DNA from: an uncultured Oscillospiraceae bacterium
GTDB taxonomy: Bacteria > Bacillota > Clostridia > Oscillospirales > Oscillospiraceae
Direction of reading: 5' to 3'
Assembly: GCA_934655935.1 (NCBI GenBank)
Contig: CAKUHJ010000101.1
Location: forward strand, 1-6,870
Length of the DNA: 6,870 nucleotides
Shown: in pieces, positions 4,126-6,870 of the stretch
Numbering within the stretch: the stretch's first letter is position 1
How the letters are laid out: the number at the start of each line of letters is the position of its first letter
Notes under the pieces: generated by a model
Databases searched by the model: none
Told to the model about the DNA's origin: nothing
What the model saw: the letters and a program-made list of their open reading frames with translations, nothing else
Position numbers and translations under genes: made by a program

Positions 4126-4788
4126 ATGAGCTACTACATGGAACAATTCGATCAGGCGTTCCGAATCGCGGCGGAGAACAAGGCCGCCGCCTTTGAAGCG
4201 CTGAAGGGCTGGGCGCAGAAGGAGCTGGAGCGGAACGCCGTCTATGCGCATCTGAACCACTCGCCCATCGGGAATGCTCTGGAGCTGGAGGACGCGCTGT
4301 CGGAGCTCGACTGGGAGACCGGCACGGACGGTTGCGGCAGCATCACCGAGCTGCGCTTCAGCGGCGAAAAGCTGCATGACGAGGACGACTGGCTGGACGC
4401 CATCGCCCCGTACGTGGATAAGGGCTCCCAGCTGATGATGCGCGGTGAGGACGGCTGCTGCTGGTGCTGGTATTTCGACGGCGAACGCTGCACGACCTAT
4501 CCGGGAGAGGTCGTCTTTCCCGAACTGCCCGGCGCGGGGAAAGAGGCGATCTATACCCACGACGAGGCGGCGCTGATCGTGGAAGCCTTTGAAAACGCGC
4601 TGGAGAAGTACGGCGTGAAGCTGCCCAGTCCCGAGGACGACGAGCGGGAAGCGGACAATGACGCCGCGCTCTACGGGAGCACCTATGGCGATCTGCTCGA
4701 TTCCGTCGAGGCCGCGCTGATTGATGTGCTTGATCGCCATTCGGGCGGCGCATCGATTGTCAGGTATACCTTTTCCGGGAAAATTTGA
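4126..4788 (+). CDS. Acidic protein of unknown function with a GEDGxxWxWxFDG motif (220 aa)
   Basis: AAGGAGG, sharing bases with the upstream stop, lies seven bases before the ATG; the frame is open further upstream, but that part only shadows the preceding gene. Residues 1-60 are helical (MSYYMEQFDQAFRIAAENKA, FEALKGWAQKELERNAVYAH). Residues 85-125 hold a recognisable block: DDWLDAIAPYVDKGSQLMMR, then GEDGCCWCWYFDGERC. The AxYVxxGSxLxMxGEDGxxWxWxFDG layout recurs in small proteins of clostridial conjugative elements, from memory; its function is not known to me. CCWCW adds three clustered cysteines but no complete zinc site. The C-terminus is acidic (SPEDDEREADNDAALYG), then helical, and closes with VRYTFSGKI. 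High acidity might mimic DNA, as some anti-restriction proteins do, but the sequence alone does not show that. It is tightly spaced with both neighbours. Confidence 0.85.
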   Translation: MSYYMEQFDQAFRIAAENKAAAFEALKGWAQKELERNAVYAHLNHSPIGNALELEDALSELDWETGTDGCGSITELRFSGEKLHDEDDWLDAIAPYVDKGSQLMMRGEDGCCWCWYFDGERCTTYPGEVVFPELPGAGKEAIYTHDEAALIVEAFENALEKYGVKLPSPEDDEREADNDAALYGSTYGDLLDSVEAALIDVLDRHSGGASIVRYTFSGKI

Positions 4789-4805
4789 AAAAAGGAGCGA
4801 CGCAT

Positions 4806-5405
4806 ATGACAGAATCCGGCACTCGTTTCTTTCGGGATCAGCGCCATCCCGACCAGCGCATTTCGATAGAGCAGCTCAAGCGGGAATACGGTGAGCAAAT
4901 CACCAATGGAAGCATCGACCCTGATGAGCTGAGCTTTTCGCAGCACCTGTTCAACTGCATGGAATCGCAGGGCGGCACGCTGAGCGAGGTATTACCCGAG
5001 CCTGAAAAGAAGGGCTCTTATCCCTTCATGATTCGCGAAACGCTGACGCTGAATGTCTCTATCGAGGCGGATTCCTTTGAGGAAGCGCAGCGGCTGGCGG
5101 AGGAGCAGTACAACAACGGCGAATTCGACCTCGACCGGAACTGCTTTGCCGGAGCGGAATTCCGTCCCTGCTGTTCCGGGTGCGGCTCTGATTTTGACGA
5201 CGAGGACGATCTGCGAGAGGTCAACGAAGGCACGCCCAAGGTGATGATGCTCTGCGACCGTTGCGTTGCAGACTTGGAAGACTGCGGCAAGCTTACTCGC
5301 TGTGAGTGCTGCGAGGATCTGTTTTCGCCGGCACGGCTGAAAATCAACCCCGAAAATGGATTGCAGGAAATTTGCCCGCTCTGCGGCGAGGTCTGGTGCG
5401 AGTAA
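4806..5405 (+). CDS. DpnD/PcfM-type domain protein with four CxxC zinc-type pairs (199 aa)
   Basis: The ATG at 4806 is preferred because AAAGGAG (4791-4797) lies eight bases upstream; a TTG at 4785 would add seven residues. Residues 10-65 resemble the N-terminal segment of conjugative-element hypotheticals that runs from a short D-x-R start through an LKREYGE helix to QGGTLSEV. Residues 74-118 (MIRETLTLNVSIEADSFEEA, QRLAEEQYNNGEFDLDRNCF) match the layout of the DpnD/PcfM domain: a beta-strand, xVxVEAxSxEEA, a helix, then YxNxEFxLD. PcfM is encoded on the enterococcal conjugative plasmid pCF10; its function is not established. Residues 120-199 carry C123/C126, C150/C153, C166/C169 and C190/C193 plus extra cysteines at 122, 160, 168 and 198, enough for two zinc ions. 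A protein- or nucleic-acid-binding adaptor role is inference. Confidence 0.88.
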   Translation: MTESGTRFFRDQRHPDQRISIEQLKREYGEQITNGSIDPDELSFSQHLFNCMESQGGTLSEVLPEPEKKGSYPFMIRETLTLNVSIEADSFEEAQRLAEEQYNNGEFDLDRNCFAGAEFRPCCSGCGSDFDDEDDLREVNEGTPKVMMLCDRCVADLEDCGKLTRCECCEDLFSPARLKINPENGLQEICPLCGEVWCE

Positions 5406-5422
5406 GAAAGGACGGTACTACG

Positions 5423-6241
5423 ATGGAAAAATCCGATGTGGTTGGCATTCTGTTTCGGCATGACGATGACGACTTCTCGCTTTGGCAGCCCGAAAATGAT
5501 CCGTATTTCGCGGATTTCCTCGGAAAACACGAAACGGACGGCGGCTCCGTTCGCGGAAACGGTGCTGAAATCCTTTCGGAAGTGAGAGACACGCTTGGTA
5601 TGGATGCACCCGTGGTTCATGTGGTCGTATATTCCGACTGTAACGGTCAATATGTGAGATTGGACGTATTCGACAGTTTCGACGCGGCACTTGCACAGTA
5701 CAATCGGCGCTTGCAGGAAACGCGCGCCGATCATCCCGATGATCCCGAATGGGTCATAGAAGAAGAGCACGATGTTGCAAACGGCGCGCTTTGTTTTCGC
5801 GATCAGTCTGGCTACGAGGTGTTCTACCTGCGCGAAAATGTGCAGAAATCGGCGCGCAGGGAGATTCGCTGCAGCGGCTGCGGTAATCATTTCGAGATCA
5901 GTACATTGGGCAAGAAGATTTTTCACTGCACGAACCGCCATTGTGGAAAGCTGTTCTGTGCCAAGTGCCATAAGGCGATGACGGGCAAGGATGTTGATGT
6001 TTTGGAAGAAACGCGCACTGGCTATCTCTGCCCGTATTGCTATTTGGAGGCTTCGATTCATCGCATAGTGCAGAGCCTGCTTCCCGATTATTATCGCCGG
6101 ATGTCCGACAGTTTCTATGAGGGCATCAGCCGCGAAGTGCAGGAAAACAGCGGCTTTAGCTATGAAGGAGGCTTCAATGATGACGACATTCGCCGTGCAT
6201 TCGCTCATGTCGTTGCCAAGCAATTCGATACGAAAGCGTGA
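5423..6241 (+). CDS. Protein with an eight-cysteine, two-zinc motif of cross-brace type, unknown function (272 aa)
   Basis: AAAGGA (5407-5412) precedes the ATG by ten bases; an upstream extension of this frame overlaps the previous gene and is a shadow. Residues 1-140 form an acidic mixed domain (ILFRHDDDDFSLWQPENDPY; VVHVVVYSDCNGQYVRLDVF; then FDAALAQYNRRLQETR). Residues 150-206 hold C150, C153, C169, C174, C179, C182, C203 and C206, a Cx2C-x15-Cx4C-x4-Cx2C-x20-Cx2C layout. This could fold as a RING/FYVE/treble-clef-like double zinc site. RING-like folds often mediate protein interaction, but eight cysteines alone do not prove that fold. The C-terminus (207-272) is helical. It directly follows another gene ending in a cysteine-rich module, which suggests the two proteins are functionally linked or share ancestry in that module. 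The family is not recognised. Confidence 0.85.
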   Translation: MEKSDVVGILFRHDDDDFSLWQPENDPYFADFLGKHETDGGSVRGNGAEILSEVRDTLGMDAPVVHVVVYSDCNGQYVRLDVFDSFDAALAQYNRRLQETRADHPDDPEWVIEEEHDVANGALCFRDQSGYEVFYLRENVQKSARREIRCSGCGNHFEISTLGKKIFHCTNRHCGKLFCAKCHKAMTGKDVDVLEETRTGYLCPYCYLEASIHRIVQSLLPDYYRRMSDSFYEGISREVQENSGFSYEGGFNDDDIRRAFAHVVAKQFDTKA

Positions 6242-6250
6242 GGTCAGAGC

Positions 6251-6508
6251 ATGGACGAACAGATTCTGATCTTACATTATCCCGAGTCCGACTGGGGAGA
6301 CGATCTGGTCGGGTTTCAGCTTCCGAAGGAGTGCAACCCCATGCGGCTGCTGGACGAACTGAATGCTCAGCAGGACGCCATTTCCTCCGATGATTACGAT
6401 TCTCTGCAGGACTATGCGGATGCCGTCTGCAATGCGGCGGCACAGGCGCTTGGCGCGACGTGGCGCTATGTTCCTCAGTGTGGCATGCTTGAATTTCGCT
6501 ACAAATGA
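6251..6508 (+). CDS. Small acidic protein of unknown function (85 aa)
   Basis: The ATG follows the previous stop by nine bases, and the likely GAGG ribosome binding site (6240-6243) overlaps that TGA. The product begins MDEQILILHYPESDWGDDLV and has a helical middle (MRLLDELNAQQDAISSDDYD, SLQDYADAVCNAAAQALGAT), ending in the strand-like WRYVPQCGMLEFRYK. It is clearly acidic, with no signal peptide, transmembrane segment or catalytic motif. The family is not recognised. Tight spacing on both sides makes it an operon member. Confidence 0.8.
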   Translation: MDEQILILHYPESDWGDDLVGFQLPKECNPMRLLDELNAQQDAISSDDYDSLQDYADAVCNAAAQALGATWRYVPQCGMLEFRYK

Positions 6509-6523
6509 ACAGGAGGTTTTGCC

Positions 6524-6870
6524 ATGAGTCATTTTTCCGTCGCTGTCTTTTCCCGTCATCCCGGAGATGTCGAAGAACTGCTCGCGCCTTACAATGAGCA
6601 GACCGAAGACGAGGAGTATCTCGAATTCGAAGAAGCCTGCGAATCCATGGAGGACATCCGCGCCCGGTATGCGCAGGAGAAGCAGGGTGGCGAGAGCTTT
6701 GAGGCTTTTCTGCGCCGCTGGTACGGCTATGACTACAGCGAAGAGCTGGATGCGTGCGGCTATTTCTGCAATCCCAACGCTAAATGGGATTGGTGGGAAA
6801 TTGGGGGGCGCTGGCACAATGAACTGCGGTTGAAACAGGGCGAAAAGTGCGATCAGGCGCAGCTCAAGGA
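6524..6870 (+). CDS. MSHF-type mobile-element/phage protein of unknown function (partial, right edge)
   Basis: AGGAGG (6511-6516) stands seven bases before the ATG, and the frame is open to the window end, giving 115 codons of a longer gene. The N-terminus MSHFSVAVFSRHPGDVEELL followed by APYNEQTED, together with FCNPNAKWDWWEIGGRW at about residues 81-97, matches a protein type I know from bacteriophages and conjugative elements of Gram-positive bacteria (MSHFTV...LAPYxE...NPxAKWDWYxIGGRW). Its biochemical function is not known to me. The Trp/Gly motif is the strongest recognition mark. Presence here supports a mobile-element context. The C-terminal portion is missing. Confidence 0.85.
   Translation, partial: MSHFSVAVFSRHPGDVEELLAPYNEQTEDEEYLEFEEACESMEDIRARYAQEKQGGESFEAFLRRWYGYDYSEELDACGYFCNPNAKWDWWEIGGRWHNELRLKQGEKCDQAQLK

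Noticed and set aside
3372..4740. Long minus-strand open frames (3372-4106 and 3967-4740).
   Set aside because: They are antisense to closely spaced plus-strand genes with clear ribosome binding sites, and their products are Val/Ala/Arg-rich without motifs.
5018..6223. A 401-codon minus-strand open frame opposite the two zinc-type proteins.
   Set aside because: It spans the antisense of two well-supported genes, has no ribosome binding site or recognisable domain, and long antisense frames are common in GC-rich codon patterns.

Overview
The window looks like an accessory segment of a conjugative or integrated mobile element from a gut- or rumen-type clostridium (Bacillota, probably Oscillospiraceae or Lachnospiraceae). 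The reasons are strong AGGAGG-type ribosome binding sites, moderately GC-rich codons, and a run of small acidic proteins of kinds I associate with clostridial conjugative elements: a DpnD/PcfM-type domain protein, an MSHF...NPNAKWDW(W/Y)EIGGRW protein and a DUF3574-like protein. I see no integrase, relaxase, transposase, tRNA, rRNA or CRISPR array. The taxonomic placement is inference. TGA is used as a normal stop, so the standard genetic code applies.

Layout. Positions 1-150 are the 3' end of a gene whose last residues resemble the winged-helix tail of AlbA_2/RecG-like or Fic-type ATP-binding regulators; it is followed by an intrinsic terminator (168-191). Positions 192-1092 contain no convincing gene. 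They hold direct and inverted repeats, a cluster of TTCCCG motifs, a minus-strand terminator, and a 25-bp tandem repeat just before the next unit. Positions 1093-1679 are the most striking part: about 590 nt with no convincing ORF but dense in hairpins, with an 8-bp long-range helix and a terminal 7-bp helix that would close the whole domain. G-T pairs in the stems indicate that the plus strand is the RNA. I interpret it as an unidentified large structured RNA or giant leader. It runs directly into a gene (1681 or 1768 to 2226) for a small helical protein with a basic linker and a C-terminal coiled coil, ended by a terminator (2270-2304).

Positions 2305-2791 hold a hairpin, a 16-codon ORF with a ribosome binding site, an apparently interrupted small gene, and an AT-rich palindrome that probably belongs to a promoter/operator. 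From 2792 to the right edge, eight plus-strand genes follow in close order, most with a clear Shine-Dalgarno site: a DUF3574-like protein, three unknown proteins, a DpnD/PcfM-domain protein with four CxxC pairs, a second protein with eight zinc-type cysteines, an 85-residue acidic protein, and the MSHF protein, which is cut by the window end.

How the parts may work together (inference): the repeat-rich non-coding block plus a long array of small non-structural genes fits the region next to an origin of transfer or replication, where elements carry early-expressed establishment or anti-defence genes. The large RNA and its adjacent coiled-coil protein could be an RNA-protein pair, or the RNA could control translation of the protein. 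No enzymatic function can be assigned with confidence to any gene here.
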